Assembly: GCF_963169125.1 (NCBI RefSeq) | Contig: NC_084795.1 | Location: 259,403,042-259,467,041, forward strand | Source of the DNA: Humulus lupulus | Taxonomy: Eukaryota; Streptophyta; Magnoliopsida; Rosales; Cannabaceae | Length of the DNA stretch: 64,000 bases | Direction of reading: 5' to 3' | In this document: piece after piece, positions 21,541 through 34,840 of the stretch | Layout: each line of letters begins with the position of its first letter | Position numbering within the stretch: the first letter of the stretch is position 1 | Position numbers and translations under genes: made by a program | The notes under the pieces: generated by a model | Database searches by the model: none | What the model was told of the DNA's origin: nothing | What the model saw: the letters and a program-made list of their open reading frames with translations, nothing else

Positions 21541-22261
21541 CATTCTCAGTATGTGTTTTTTAAAGATATTTATTAGTTACTTTTTAAAACATGACTTAAT
21601 GCTTATATTAAATTATTGTAGCTAATATTTGGTAATGTATTTTACAATTACTTTTTAGTCAAATCTTTAATTCACTAATGGTAATATTTTAGGGGATATT
21701 TTAATAATACATATGTAGAAAAGTTTTAATTCATTTATACCGTGTTTCAAAATTTATTTCATTTATATATAACTCAGTATTTTTTTACAAAATTACGGTT
21801 TGTGTTTCTTTTTTCACATTCTAAAGAAATCATTAAACAAAAATATATATATATTTCATGTTAAAGGCATATATATATATATAGTATACATATTTACTTT
21901 TATAGAAATATGACTAATGTAATGTGGACTAGGTCAAGATTTCCTCTTTATTCTTTATTAAAGCATGGCTATATCATGTGTACTAAAAAATATTTCTGTA
22001 ATAAGCAATTTAATTATAAAGTTGTAATAATAAAATAATTAATTAAGATAGTATTCCTAAAATATTAAAATAAAATTAAGAATATATTGACAATTAGAGT
22101 CAATTTATACAAATCATGCAATTCACACGTAATTGAGATCCAAAAAAAGTCATCTACATCACATGCCCAAGTTTTATCCACTTATTTTAGATTAAAAAGA
22201 AAGTTTGATCCACCTATCAAATAATACACATCATAAAGTTGAGAAGAATTTCTCTATACTT
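21541..22261. other. AT-rich intergenic DNA
   Basis: Only AT-rich sequence with short (TA)n runs (about 21843-21880) is present. I see no gene or recognisable element. Confidence 0.5.
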
Positions 22262-23170
22262 GTAAATTAGGTTGCATGAGCTTGCATTAGAAGTTCCAGT
22301 ATGTTTGTTAGGTTGTATTGGGTTGCATTTGAGGTTGCACTGAGTTGCATTTGAGATTGCACAGAGTTACATTGAACTTGTATTTGAGGTTGTAGTGAGT
22401 TGCATAAGAATAAACATTGGGTTTGATATATTTATGAGTTACTTAAGGAGATTTATGAGTTGCTTTACATGTTATTTTTGGTGGCTTTTCTAAATCGACA
22501 TAGTTGTTTTAACATGTTAATTATGTTGTTTAACAAGTTGTTTTAGGTTGCGCGGGGTTGCAAAATGATGATTAATTTGCATAATGAAGTTGCTATAGTT
22601 TCTTAAAAAGATCAAATTTGCAAATGATTTTTTTTAAGTTGCTTTAGTTGCATAACAAGTTACTTAACATGCTATCATTTGCATTTAAGGTTACAGTGGA
22701 TTACATATTGTTGCATAAGGATAAAATTAACATAAGCGTTTTTAAGTTATATTATTAGGTTGCATGGGCTTGCATTTAAGATTGCATAAGGTTGCATTTG
22801 AGATTGTTTGGGGTTGCATTTAGCTTGCATGAGCTTGCATATGAGATTGCAGTGAGTTGTTATAGGTTGCATTGAGCTTACATACGAGGTTGCTTTGGGT
22901 AGGCTGAGTTGCATAAGGAATTTGCAATTGAGATTTTTTAAGTTGTTTTATGTTGCATTGATCTTGCATTTGAGGTTGCAATGAGTTGCTTGGGGTTGCA
23001 TAGTCATGCATTTGTGGGTTGTTTGGGGTTGCATTAGCTTATATTTGAGGTTACACTAGATTGCATGACTTACATTAGGATGATTAAGTTGCATAATGAG
23101 GTTGCTTAACTTGATTTAGTTGCATTTGAGGTTACACTGGGTTGCATGAGCTTGTACTTAAGGTTGCAGT
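22262..23170. repeat. Degenerate TTGCAT-rich tandem array
   Basis: For about 900 bases the sequence is built of variants of gttgcatttgaggttgca and gttgcattgagcttgca, with a basic spacing near 11 bases and a poorly kept unit of about 22-24 bases. Dozens of ttgca words all lie on the same strand. The open frames here are Gln/Asn-rich by-products of the repeat. Confidence 0.75.
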
Positions 23171-24200
23171 GAGATTAATTAGTATTTATTTGAATATATA
23201 TATATGTGTGTGTGTAAAATTCAACTTAGCATATGTAAGCATGGAAAATGATGAATGCACTTCCCTAAAAAAAAAAAAGTTACACTTTCTTCTTCACCTA
23301 AATACAAGTATATATATATATATATATTCAGCAAATCCAAAACTAGTTATCTCTTAGAAATATAATTTGCATTCAAATGTCAGATATTGAGAAAGATAAT
23401 GAAAAGACTGGAAAAGTTGAAGTTTAATGACTAGACCGTATAAATGAAAGTATAAATTTACTATTAATGTAAAAATGAAAGAAACAATATATATAAATGA
23501 AATAAAATAATAAATGACGTAAAATTGAAAAAATGAAAAAAAATTAGATAAAAAATCGTATGCCTGCTAATTTCCCAATATTTTTTTGGTTGTTTTAAAA
23601 GCTATTTTAGAAATCTATCTAAGTTATTTTTTAAACGTGACTTGTTTAAGATATAATATTGTAATTGTTAATTAGAAAATAACAAGGTGTTTTTTTGGTA
23701 AATTAATAAGTTGATTGTCTTTAAAATGTGCTTATATTTTGAATTTTAGTTACTTTTTTGTCAACCAAATAGAAAAGTAATTAAAAGTGACTTGATTGAG
23801 ATATTATATAATGACTTTTAAATGAAAAATAAAAATATGTTTATGGTAACTTATTAGGTTTGTTGCTTTAAAATTGTAGTTGATATTTTGTCAACAATAA
23901 AGAAAAGTAACTAAAAAGTTATGAAGCATAATAATTTCAGCATATATCCTACCCATTCAAATCATTTTTTGGGATGATAAGAAACCTTAATGGTTATTAT
24001 ATATACCAAAATAACATACTTGAAGAGTAGGTCATGTTAGTACCAATCTTGAGTCCAAATAATCATTAGTGACATTAGAAAATGCTTCTAAAGTAGTAAA
24101 TATACCCACAAACTTGCTGAAAAATGACAATGATCTAAGCTGAATGGTGGTCGGGCTTTGTTTCTCTCAAGGAGCTCGTGTTGTATTTTATATAATATTA
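23171..24200. other. AT-rich intergenic DNA
   Basis: It contains (TA)n/(TG)n runs near 23195-23215 and 23309-23330, and otherwise unremarkable AT-rich sequence. I see no gene. Confidence 0.5.
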
Positions 24201-24858
24201 TGTTGATTAAATGAAATAATAAAATTGATGTTTAAGTTGGAGAGTCACAAAATCACTTTTCTAATTTAATAACATAATGCAAGATATAAGAGTTACACAA
24301 TTTATTGTGTAAAATAATAGTTTCACAAAGACAATCTTTGAATTTGAATATTGAAGAATGTAACCTATGTGTTATAATTATGTTTAATACATCATATTAA
24401 TGTGATTTAGATTACATTAGTGAGAGTTATTGGATTATTTCAAATTCAAAAGGTTGTGATAATATCTATAAATAGTGATCACATGCAGCCTTGGATGAGT
24501 TACACATTTTGCATTCTTATCATTTGAGCTCTAGGTTCAGAATGTGCTACGGCTTAAGAAATCCCAAAGGACATTTCCGTGAGGGATACCCAAAGAGTTG
24601 TCGTGAGGAGATGAAATAGTTTCTTTTGGACAAAGTCCCAAGAGACTTGTTCAAGCTATTTTGTTGTTGATATTGTTCTTCTAGTTTTAAGTTCTTTGTT
24701 TGAGTCATTACTTGAAACTTTGTGTTATTTGTGTGTGCAAATCCTTCTCATCTTATGTATTTTCTTGGCTTTATTTATTTGTAATATTGTGCTTGGGCTG
24801 TATCTCCTTCCCTATATTGTAATATTCCCAATAGCTTGTTCCAATGGTATCACAATCC
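24201..24858 (+). repeat. Probable Copia-type 5' LTR remnant with primer-binding site
   Basis: Starting near tgttgattaaatg, the stretch has a TATA-like ctataaatag near 24471. It ends just before tggtatcacaatccgg (24845-24860), which resembles the tRNA-Met primer site (tggtatcagagc) of Copia elements. No gag or pol follows, so it is a remnant. The left boundary is a guess. Confidence 0.4.
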
Positions 24859-25366
24859 GGTCTTGGGGTGGCTAGAGCTCGCCTAAAAATGCAATCAAAC
24901 TTCAGAGTTTCACGACTTTGACTAGCATTTATGGTAGCATCCGATATCATCTAGTGATAAGTTTTTAATAGTAAGCTTGTTGGCAGCTAGAGAGAGAAGA
25001 AGAAGAAGAAGAAGAAGAAGAAGAAGAAGAAAGACAGAAAGATGGAGGAAATTTTGGAAAAACTTAATTATTCGGTATAAGGAGCTCATTATTATTGTCA
25101 ATAAAAGTTCCACGTTATTTTTGTAAATAAAATGCTAAAAGCAATGCTAGATGAAATTTTACTTTCAAAACTCGAAGTAAAAGCATTAATTTTCCTTAAA
25201 AAAGTACAAAAATACCATAATAATTAGATTATAACATTCCATTTATAAGTACTATTCAATAAATATCACACATTTGATGAAAACTTCCATAGATCTATTT
25301 AAGAAATTCTTTTAAAATTTCTAAAAATTTATATATATGGGTGAGTAATTAACCATTACGTCAATA
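24859..25366. repeat. AT-rich DNA with (AGA)n microsatellite
   Basis: A pure (AGA)n/(GAA)n run lies at about 24994-25031. The minus-strand frame with poly-Leu across it is a repeat artefact. Nothing else is recognised before the LTR at 25367. Confidence 0.6.
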
Positions 25367-26372
25367 TGTAACGCCCTAAATAGCCAAGATTGTTGCACTA
25401 TGTATTTTAAATAGTGTTGGACTCGCTAATCAAGTCATTTGAACATAAACGTATAACTAGAAGTAATTAACGTATTAGGGTTAAAAAAATTTGTCAACAG
25501 AATATTTACTTTCATTAAAAAGTTTAAGTTCGTACATGGGTTCTAAAAAATACACATTTAAAAAGTTATTTACAACTCAAAAGATGAATACAAAACATGC
25601 CGGCCTAAGCGGCAAAATTAGGGTTTAACCCTTGTTCCTCCTTGAATCCTCGACCATGGCAGTCAAGTAAGCTGCATATGTACACGCCGCCACCGAAGCT
25701 CCCCAACTCATTGGCTAGTCCAGCTTCCCTTTTCCCTTACTTGCACCACATAGCACCCGTGAGCCAAGGCTCAGCAAGAAAACATAGACATGCTCATAAG
25801 CAGTTAATAACATATTTCAAAATCTTATCTAGCATGCCTAATAGTAATAACTCTACTCATGCATGCGTACAATCTAGTTAAGTGACTATAGAGTCACACC
25901 GAGGCCTGTAGCCATATTTACTGATAACTAGAGGGATAGACAAGTGTACCTGGCGCTTTGCTTTCCAAGCGACCATTAGGTTGTTCAAGCGTATGTCACA
26001 CTCCTAGGTCTAACCATGACGGCCTGCGCTCAGTGCGCTATTGGCACCCTTGACTTATAAGTCAAGCCTTTCAATCAGATTATACAAACAAGCATAAATC
26101 ATTTATCATAGATATGCTCAATACAATTAGACATGTTTAATAAAACATCTCAATCATAGTTATAGCCATTTTCAATGACCGGACTCAAGCCCTAACCACA
26201 TGCTAGGTTTTGTTTTCTTACCTTAGGTCCTTAATGAGACATGTATCACGACCCTGAGTAGGACCCTTTCCTCCTGAGCCAATCGGTGACCCTAGTCACA
26301 ACCAAAATAACGAATAATCATCAATAATGAGCGAATAAAGGCTTCTAAACCGAGTCCTACCATCTGGGTGAA
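25367..26372 (-). repeat. G-group Gypsy-like LTR, truncated
   Basis: It starts TGTAACGCCCTA and follows the solo LTR 29113-31408 through the box gcaccacatagcacccgtgagcc (25743-25783) and beyond. The homology stops near 26372, where the Copia-A LTR begins, so the second half is missing. The sense strand is taken as minus by analogy with LTRs starting TGTAACGACCC. Confidence 0.7.
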
Positions 26373-28183
26373 GGAAAAAAACTTATTCAGGATCTTGTTT
26401 ATTTTCATGTAAATTGTATATTAAACATATTAATATAAGAAAACCTAGAACGTGTTTCTAAAATTGAATTTAAACAGAGATAATAATAAGAACACTTACA
26501 TTATACGCAGGAGAATAAATGAGTTATTCCTTCAGTTTCTCTAACCCATGTATCCTTTTCTGTCGCAGGGTATCACAAAGAAACTGAATCGTTCTTCAAT
26601 TTTCTTCACAGCCTTCCAAAGTATCCTTAGAATCACCTAGACTAGAGTGGACAATTCTCAAAACATGAAATAGATACAATAAGAATAAGAGATGAGAATA
26701 TTTAGGCTTAGAAAAAGACTTTTGTTGTAGAGAGATTCTAAAACTCTAAAATATAAAAAATAGATTTTCAGATCGTCTCTCTGATCATCTGTTTTCAACT
26801 CTTACTTAACATCCATTTTATAGGCTCAATTAGGTTACTTATTTAATTAAAAAATAATAAAATAATAGCCAATTATCAGCCCTAGGTCGAAATTCTCATG
26901 GTTCATAGGCCCATGAAATTTCTCTTTTAATTATAAGCCCGCTGGACTTAAAATCAAGACCCGTATTATTTTCTATTGGTTAATTAATTAAATAATTATT
27001 TAAATCCTTTATCAAATTAATTATTTATAATTTGAACCTTGATTTAAGTTTATTTATTAATTTATACACAAATTTATCTTAATTAATAAATTTGCCATAA
27101 TTTCTCTTTTCTTCTCTATATTACATTACTCTGTGAAACTATCCAAAATTGACCTGGTCAACTTTGATAATTCTAATTGATAATTAAATCAATTAATTGA
27201 GACTATCTAGATGATTATATCCAAGGTACAGTGGGTACCATAGGCCTATGACATCAAGCTCCAATAAGTTATCATAAATCTAACAAATAAATTTACTAAC
27301 TTATTAATTCCTCGTGACTCCACTAAAGACTCGGAATTGCACTCTTGAATTCATAGAATACTCTATAACAAATATAGATACGTTATTAATTATCCATTGT
27401 TGAAACCATAATTGTCACTCAATCCTCTATAGACGGTCTACAATGAGAGGGGACTAAAATATTGTTTACGATTCATTGTATTTTATCCTTAAAACACTTA
27501 GTTCCTTATAAATGATGTTTCAGTAAACTAATATTAACTACTAAAATGAGATCTTTATCATTTAACACCTTGAACCAAACTAAAAGGAAACCATCGTTGC
27601 ACTTCTTCATCAAAAGTTATACATGTTCATATCTATGATTAACACTCCCACTCAATTATACTATCGAGTTCCCAAGAAGTAAGTATGGGCTAGTCCGTAG
27701 GGTAAGCTGGTAATGAACAAGTCAAAGAACTCAAATAATACAATTTATTAGAATACTAACTACTCAGAATTGAGATTGAATTGACCTATGGTCAACTATA
27801 TGATATGACTACAATAGATAATAACGGTAAGTTAACTTATCTCATCTACTGTCAATATCGGTCCAGTCCGATGCAACAAATACATCCGATCTTATCTACT
27901 ATGCTAATGTTCTGGAAAGAACATAACACTACAATGTGTAAGTAGATCATATCGTAGATTGGAAACTCAGTGTAAATCCTTTGCACTGACTAATCTTAAG
28001 ACTAGCTCATTTTAGAACATATAATCATATTTATATTCCACTGTGATTACGTCACTATAAATATGATTAGCTATATGAATGAGATTTAAAATAAATTTAT
28101 ATAAACAAATAATCATGAAAATAAAACTTGTAAGCAAAATGATTGACCAAGTCAAAAATTCTTTCTATTCTTTTAATGATAAT
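26373..28183 (-). repeat. 3' LTR of Copia-A copy 2, main part
   Basis: This is the reverse complement of the LTR at 6099-7956, from its 3' end to within about 50 bases of its start. The remaining 52 bases are at 37411-37462. Together they make 1863 bp, the same as copy 1 within a few bases. The terminal 'taca' on the left edge is missing next to the truncated Gypsy-like LTR. Confidence 0.88.
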
Positions 28184-31100
28184 TGTTAGGAAAATATTTA
28201 TTTGCCTCAATGGAAATGGTAAGAAATTACAACTCTATGCAATATATTACAAATAATAATGATTGATTTAAAAAGAGTTACAACTCTATAACTGAAAATT
28301 ACAAATAAACAAAGAAAATGAAGAAGATGATGAAGAAGAAGAGAATGGTGAGAATACAACTCTAAGCAAAAGATTACAAGTAAAATAAAGGTGGTTGAAA
28401 CAAAAGAAAGGATTATAACTCTTAAACAAAATATACAAGTAAAAAGAACAAGAGAATAAGAAGAAAACAATACAATAAAATGGAGAACAGAAATACAAGA
28501 AAACTCTCACTTACACAACCTAAGTGAAGAGGGTTGGGGATCACCAACTTGAACAAGGTTTAAAACCTTTGTCCAAAAGCTTATTTTCCCCTAACTCAAG
28601 CACTAAGGGATCTCTCTCAGATATTGGAAAAGCTTTCTGGAATTATCAAGCCTCAAGGTATTTCTACTCAAGTGCTCTAATGGATAGAAATGTTGTGTCT
28701 TACAAGTGAGCTATAGGCTCCTATTTATAGAGTTTAGAGACACCCTTTGAATTTCAAATTCCACCAACCCCCATGGCTGTTACCAATTATTAATTGGATT
28801 AATATGGAATTAAAAATGAGATTTGGGAGTTATTTGGGTTTTTTGAGCCGTTCAACAAAGATTGAAAAAACTGAAAAAATGGTCAGTTTTTAGCCTGTGG
28901 CCGCAGCCACTAGCCTCTGTCCCACAGGCTGTGGCCACCAACATTCAGTGGCCGCACCGACCATTTTCAGCACTAAAAATGTGTTGTTTTTCCAAACGGT
29001 TCCAAACCCTCCCAAATGATTTTGTAACTCCCAAAACACATTATTGGGGTTAAAATCATATCTCTAATAGTCATATCACATATGGCTTTATGAAATTCAT
29101 CTCAATATTGTGTGTAACGCCCTGGATAGCCAAGACCGTTACACTGTGTGTTTATAAAGTGCCAGACTTGCTAATCAAGTCATTAAAGTAAAAGCGTGTT
29201 ACTGAAATAGTAGAGGAACTAGGGTTAAAAGTGTTTTGGTCTCAAAAGTACGTTTTCATTACTAAACATTGTTTACGTACATGGGATCCCAAAATTGACA
29301 GTTTAAAAGCCATTTACAAAAGTTACAACGTTTAGATACATCAACTGGCCATACTAAGGCAAAAGCGAGCTGTTAGGTAATCTCTGTCCTGACACACTTC
29401 TCGACCGTGGTGATCGAACGGCTGGCTATGTACATTTCACCTCGGAGCTCTCCACCTCAGGCCTGGTCCAGCTTGCCCTTGCCCTTACCTGCACCACAAA
29501 GCACCCGTGAGCCAAGGCCCAGCAAGAAAACGTAGAAACAACAGAGCATGAACAACTAGCAACAAATGAATTACACTTATAGCATCTCATCAAATACATA
29601 ATGCACAGACGATAACCAGGGCTAGCGCTCACAGGCAGCTCCCTCTGTTATCCTTTTATTTCCGGCACTCAATGGCCAATTCGCGCTCCGTGCGCTAAAC
29701 TCATGAGCGGTACTCTTAGACCGCTTATACGTGTCCCTTGGCATAATACCAACGATGACACAATAAAACTTTCGGGAGCACTTAGTCCCATTCACAACCA
29801 TACATTCGGGTGCAGTTTTCTTACCTTTCAATCCAATAGCTTTAATCCTTCGACACCTTGAGCACGATCCCACTCGAGCCCTAGCGCTCACCTAAACACA
29901 ATCATGGCCAAAGTCAACATCAACCCTCAAGTTCAAAACCTAGCCCCGGGGCCAATCCCGAGCCCCCGGGATGACCTAGTTCCACCAAACAAGGTGGTGG
30001 AACCAAACCCCAAACCTTAGGTCAAAAACCCTTGCAAATTACCCTAAAATCCCCTTCAGAAGGCAGGGTAGCGCTACAGCGCTCTTGGGAGGGCGCTATA
30101 GCGCTACAGACAGAAGCCAAAACCCTTCCAGCAAAATGGCCTAGCGCTACAGCGCCCAAAGGCTAGCGCTGTAGCGCTAGTCACAGACAGCCCAACACCC
30201 AAAATTTCCCTTATGCGATTTTCTCGAGCCAACCTCAACCAAACCTCTTCCAACTCTTACCCAAACTTAAAAACAACGTCATGACCACACTCCACTCATC
30301 CCAAACACCCTAACCATCTAAAATCCAAGCACATGCAATCACAAACTCAAAATTCACCATAGCCACCTCCAAACTCTAAAACCCAACATAAACCAGCTGA
30401 ACATCAGAACTAAAGCTTAGAATTCATACCTTTGATAGAATTTCGCCCACAAGCTATCCCTAGGCTCCCTTGGCTTGCTACTCCTCAGCCCTAAGCCTGA
30501 ATTCCCCAAAGTTCCATTCAATTCAATTCAAGCACCACAACTTAAAAACCAGAAACAGAAATGGATGAACTCTAGAACCTTACCTCAAGTGTTGGTGAAA
30601 CCCTGCTAAACCTCTGTCAATTCCTTAGTCTTAGGTCAAGATCCTTGATGTTTAGTTATCCCAGCTCTCCTCTAAGCTTTACTCCAGAAATTCTCAAGAA
30701 ACAGATGAAGGAAAGTGTAAACCGACTTTAGAGAAACTCTTTCTGTTTTCCCTCTTCCTTTTCCCTTCTTTTTCAGACTTCCTTGATATTCTATAAATTC
30801 CACTAACTTAAAACCTCAGTAATACCCATCCTTAAGAGTCCAATGACCTTTATGCCCTCCCAATTAACTCTAATCCTTTAGTCCACTTAAGGGCATTTTA
30901 GTCATTTTACCTAATTCCCGCTACTTCCTCGAATGTCTCTATTATTTCCCGCTTAATTCCCGATACCTAATTAATCACCAATAGCATTCCTCAATGTTAC
31001 AATAGTCTCCAGCTCATCCACTAAATTCCCATTTACACCCGTGAGCTCACCCCGAGCCGGGTATAAATCCCCGCTATGACTTTTCCGTTACTTAGCTCAC

Positions 31101-31628
31101 TAGGATCGTCTCGAGTCACAGATCGCAGATATATCCACATAATAATGTGGTCTCAACAATTATCACATATATCAAAGCAGTTATGCCCTTAATGGCCAAA
31201 ATTACAATTATGCCCTTCTACCCTAATCTGGGCCTACATGCATACAAACACGCATAGTCATGCATCTCAAGTACTCAAGTAATCATATAACATGCTTTAA
31301 ATCATAATTATACATCTTAATCACTAAAATCACACGTAATCTCCATTATGCCCTCCAGGCATGCTAATCAAGGTCCTTAAGCCTTATTAGCGAATTTGGG
31401 TCGTTACATTGTGTAACAACAAATTTACATAATAAAGGGTAATATTTGGAAGTTACAAATTTGTAATACCAAATATGTTACATTATTTGGATATATCTCA
31501 TATATCTAAATATTGTAACTCTCTATTATATGTTACAATATGTGACACTCTTTGTCACATTTATTTAATCTAAAACATTATATTATAATATAATATAATA
31601 TTACATTATATTATAAAATAATATAACA
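28184..31628 (-). repeat. 3' LTR of Copia-B (split by a solo LTR)
   Basis: The LTR consists of 28184-29112 plus 31414-31628, about 1144 bp. It matches 36259-37405 closely, including a (-) TATA box tataaatag at 28721-28729. It has a GC island of ggccgc/gtggcc motifs at 28895-28970, and a TA-rich right end. Confidence 0.93.
29113..31408 (-). mobile_element. G-group Gypsy-like solo LTR with TSD TTGTG
   Basis: The 2296-bp LTR starts TGTAACGCCC and ends GGGTCGTTACA. An exact TSD ttgtg is at 29108-29112 and 31409-31413. The uninterrupted Copia-B LTRs at 37180 and 48905 show the empty site. No internal region is present, so it arose by LTR-LTR recombination. It holds the conserved box at 29491-29531 and a GC island with tagcgctacagcgc motifs at 30066-30182. 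The sense strand is inferred. Confidence 0.92.
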
Positions 31629-31645
31629 TTCCCCCCACTAGATTA
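31629..31645 (-). other. Polypurine tract of Copia-B
   Basis: The + strand reads ttccccccactag directly after the LTR end. In element sense this is a run of purines (ctagtggggggaa) abutting the 3' LTR, as required for plus-strand priming. Confidence 0.75.
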
Positions 31646-32227
31646 AATAGCTATCTATTGCAACACTTATTTAATCAATCATTATATTTTAAAATATAAC
31701 ATATCCCCCACTTGATTAAATAAGAACTCTCTCTTATAGGAGTCATTGCATTAGTGCATAAAGAAAAATGTTTTTCAACTTGAACTTTACTATAGTGTAA
31801 TTATCACAAAATTTGGTTGCACTAGGCATTGAACCATCTTTTCATGATAACAATTCGGTGATAACACACACACCTTTGCGATGTTCACTTGAGATCTCTA
31901 TGTCTCGCTTTGCACCGTTAATGTCCATGTGCACTTTCCATTCATGGACATTCTTCAGAATACTCCCAATTCTCATGAGAGGCGGCACCACCCCTAGGTC
32001 CATATAGGTAGAATTCTTACAGTATTTTGTTACCAAAAATACTTGTATTTACAAGACTGAATTCTATTAAAAAACCTTTCGGTTTTAACCCTCCACTTGG
32101 TAACACACAATTACTCAATATCTCAGATGGGACTTGTTTTGAGTACAACTAATATTCACTTGATTGACTTGTTGTTACCTATTGAACCTAACACTAGTTG
32201 AATAACTAGTGTTAAGATAGGTTACCA

Positions 32228-32617
32228 TCAATCGTGAATCTCTTTAGGGAGTTTGAGTCCCATCCCTCGAGATGATGCAGCCACTAAATCCCTCGTTAGT
32301 GGCTTAGTGAAAGGATCCGCCAGATTTTCACTTGTTCTCACATAGGATATTGAGATGACTCCTCTTTGAATCAATTCTCTTACATATCCATGTCTTAGAC
32401 TAATGTGTCTAGACTTCCCATTATACACTCCGATGTATGCTCTAGCCAATGTAGCTTGGCTATCACAATGTATCGATATATTAGATACATTCTCTTTGAT
32501 TAGGGGAATCTCTATCAATAGATCCCTTAACCATTCGGCCTCTTCGCCGGTAGCAGCTAGAGCTATGAACTCTGCTTCCATAGTGGAATGAGATATACAG
32601 GTTTGTTTCTTGGAACC
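32228..32617 (-). pseudogene. Copia-B RNase H
   Basis: The C-terminal RNase H segment has MEAEFIALAATGEEAEWLRD, a HCDSQATL block and the final NLADPFTKPL. It is in the same frame as the RT piece and is separated from it by one TAG near 32618-32620, at a position normally Trp in the family. About 600 bases of untranslated sequence separate it from the LTR. Confidence 0.88.
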
Positions 32618-33907
32618 CTAAGAAATTGCACCTCCACCAAGTGTAAATACCCAACCAGTTGTGGACAAGTTGTCCCCAAGATTGGATATCCAACTTGCAT
32701 CTGTATATCCTTCTAATATCGAAGGAAATTTGGAGTAGTGAAGGCTTAGTCCTTTGGTTTTCTTGAGATAACCTAGGACTCTTCCAATTGCCTTCCAGTG
32801 ATCCACACTTGGATTACTTGTAAACCTACTAAGTTTACTTACCGCAAATGCTATATCAGGTCTAGTACACTGGGCAACGTACATTAGACTCCCTATAGCA
32901 CTAGCGTACTCCAATTGAGCCACCGCTCTTCCTTCATTCTTCTCTAGTTTTACACTATGATCGAATGGAGTATTGGCATCTTTAACCTTGAGATGGTTAA
33001 ATTTGTTCAATACTTTCTCAACATAATGGGCTTGCCCTAATGCAAAACCCCCACTATGTTTCTTTACTTTGATACTGAGTATGGTATCAACTTCTCCAAG
33101 ATCTTTCATCTTGAAGGTTGATGATAGAAACCTCTTCGTTTCTTCTACCCCTTTCATGCTATTACTTAGAATAAGCATGTCATCCACATATAAGCAAACA
33201 ATGATCACATAACCCTTACAAGTTTTGGAATACAAACACTTGTCTCCATTGTTATATCTAAACCCATTAGACATGATGGCTTGATCAAATTTCTCATGCC
33301 ATTGCTTAGGAGCTTGTTTCAATCCATATAAGGATTTTACAAGTCTACAAACTTTATGTTCATATTTTGGTAGGACAAACCCTTCGGGTTGTTCCATATA
33401 GACCTCCTCATTGAGGTCACCATTAAGGAATGCCGTTTTGACATCCATTTGATGAACATACAAGTTGTGTATAGAAGCTAAAGCGAACAAAATTCTTATA
33501 GAAGTTGTTCTTGCAACAGGTGTATAGGTATCGAAATAATCGATACCCTCTTTTTGCCTAAACCCTTTAGCTACTAATCTATCTTTAAAGGTTTGGATAG
33601 TGCTGTTAGTGTGGTATTTTCTCCTAAATACCCACTTACACCCAATTGGCTTAGATCCCGGTGGGAGGTCTACCAATTCCCAAGTGTTATTGGAAAGAAT
33701 GGAATCCATCTCATCATAGATGGCTTCTTTCCAAAATGCACTATCTCTCGATTGCATAGCTTCTCTATAAGTCTTAGGATCATCCTCAATAAGAAGTACA
33801 ATAGGAATTTTCCTAATGACTTCCTCTCTATTTCCTTCTACCATGTAGAATGAAATTCGTTGAGAATCTATCTCATCCACTACTAGACTTTTACGATTTT
33901 TAAGCAT
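32618..33907 (-). pseudogene. Copia-B reverse transcriptase
   Basis: The 429-residue open stretch contains [25 protein letters not shown], the [12 protein letters not shown] catalytic block, SLYGLKQAP, the LYVDDMLI box, and the CTRPDIAF and GYTDASW blocks leading into RNase H. The active-site aspartates are intact. Upstream, an in-frame stop near 33932 separates it from the integrase C-terminal part. Confidence 0.92.
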
Positions 33908-33931
33908 TTGACTTCTTCTAGGTTCAAAGGG

Positions 33932-34261
33932 TTACTTTACATCCTTTTGAGAATTCTCCTCTTGAGAATCAACTTTGGATGTAGAAGCTTGAGAATTGTT
34001 CTCATATAACAAATTCTCCTTTAGAGATGTTGAAGCTTGAGAATTGTTGTCACATAACATATTCTCAAAGAATTCAACTTCTCTAGATTCAATCACAATA
34101 TTAGACTCTAAGTCTAATAGCCTATAAGCTTTACTATTGTTGGCATAACCAACAAAAGCACACTTTATGGCTCTTGAACCTAACTTTGTTCTATTAGGTT
34201 CGTTTTTCTTGCAATATGCAAGACACCCCCACACTTTGAAGTACCCTATGTTGGGTTTTCT
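33932..34261 (-). pseudogene. Copia-B integrase C-terminal region
   Basis: It contains WGCLAYCKK and a CAFVGYANNSKAYRLLD stretch, the conserved 'GYA' region after the Copia integrase core, then an acidic Asn/Ser-rich linker with a repeated ENNSQASTS phrase. It is in the same frame as the integrase core, separated by one TGA near 34262. Confidence 0.85.
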
Positions 34262-34840
34262 TCATTTCCATAACTCATATGGAGATATCTCATTTTTCTT
34301 CATCGATATTCGATTAAGAATGTGACAAGCGGTTAAAAGCGCTTCACCCCATAAGTTGAAGTTCAACTTAGAAAACACCAACATAGAATTTATCATCTTT
34401 AGATAAGTCCTATTTTTCCTTTCGGCAACACCATTGTGTTGTGGTGTATAAGGTGCAGTGCACTCATGAATTATACCATTTTCTTCACAAAATGTATTAA
34501 ATTCATTAGAGAAGTACTCTCCTCCTCTATCACTTATTAGCACCTTAATCTTTTTATTTAGTTGGTTTTCAACTTCTAATTTATACAATTTAAAAGCATC
34601 AAAAGTTTCATCTTTATGCTTTAAAAGAAATACATAGGTATATCTACTAAAATCATCTATAAAAGTAAGAAAATACATTTTACCACCTCTAGTTAAAACA
34701 CCATTTAAATCACAAAGATCACTATGGATTAAATCTAGTAAATTAGATGATCTTTCTACACTAGGAAATGGTTTCTTAATCATTTTCGCCTTAACACATG
34801 TTTCACATTTACCATAGGTTTTAATATTGCATGCAATCAT
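34262..34840 (-). pseudogene. Copia-B integrase core
   Basis: It contains the end of the zinc-binding HHCC region (CETCVKAKM) and the catalytic core, with Asp in HSDLCD, Asp in SDRGGEY, and the NGVAERKNRT block carrying the third acidic position. All three acidic positions appear intact. A frameshift separates it from the pre-integrase part upstream. Confidence 0.88.

Noticed and set aside
22262..23170. CRISPR-like array of short repeats
   Set aside because: The genome is a plant's. The units are degenerate, there are no unique spacers of constant length, and there are no cas genes.
28207..28510. Phe/Leu-rich minus-strand frames, repeated at 36282-36585 and 48100-48377
   Set aside because: They lie in the Copia-B LTRs and repeat because the LTR does. 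Frames are not conserved in length between the copies.
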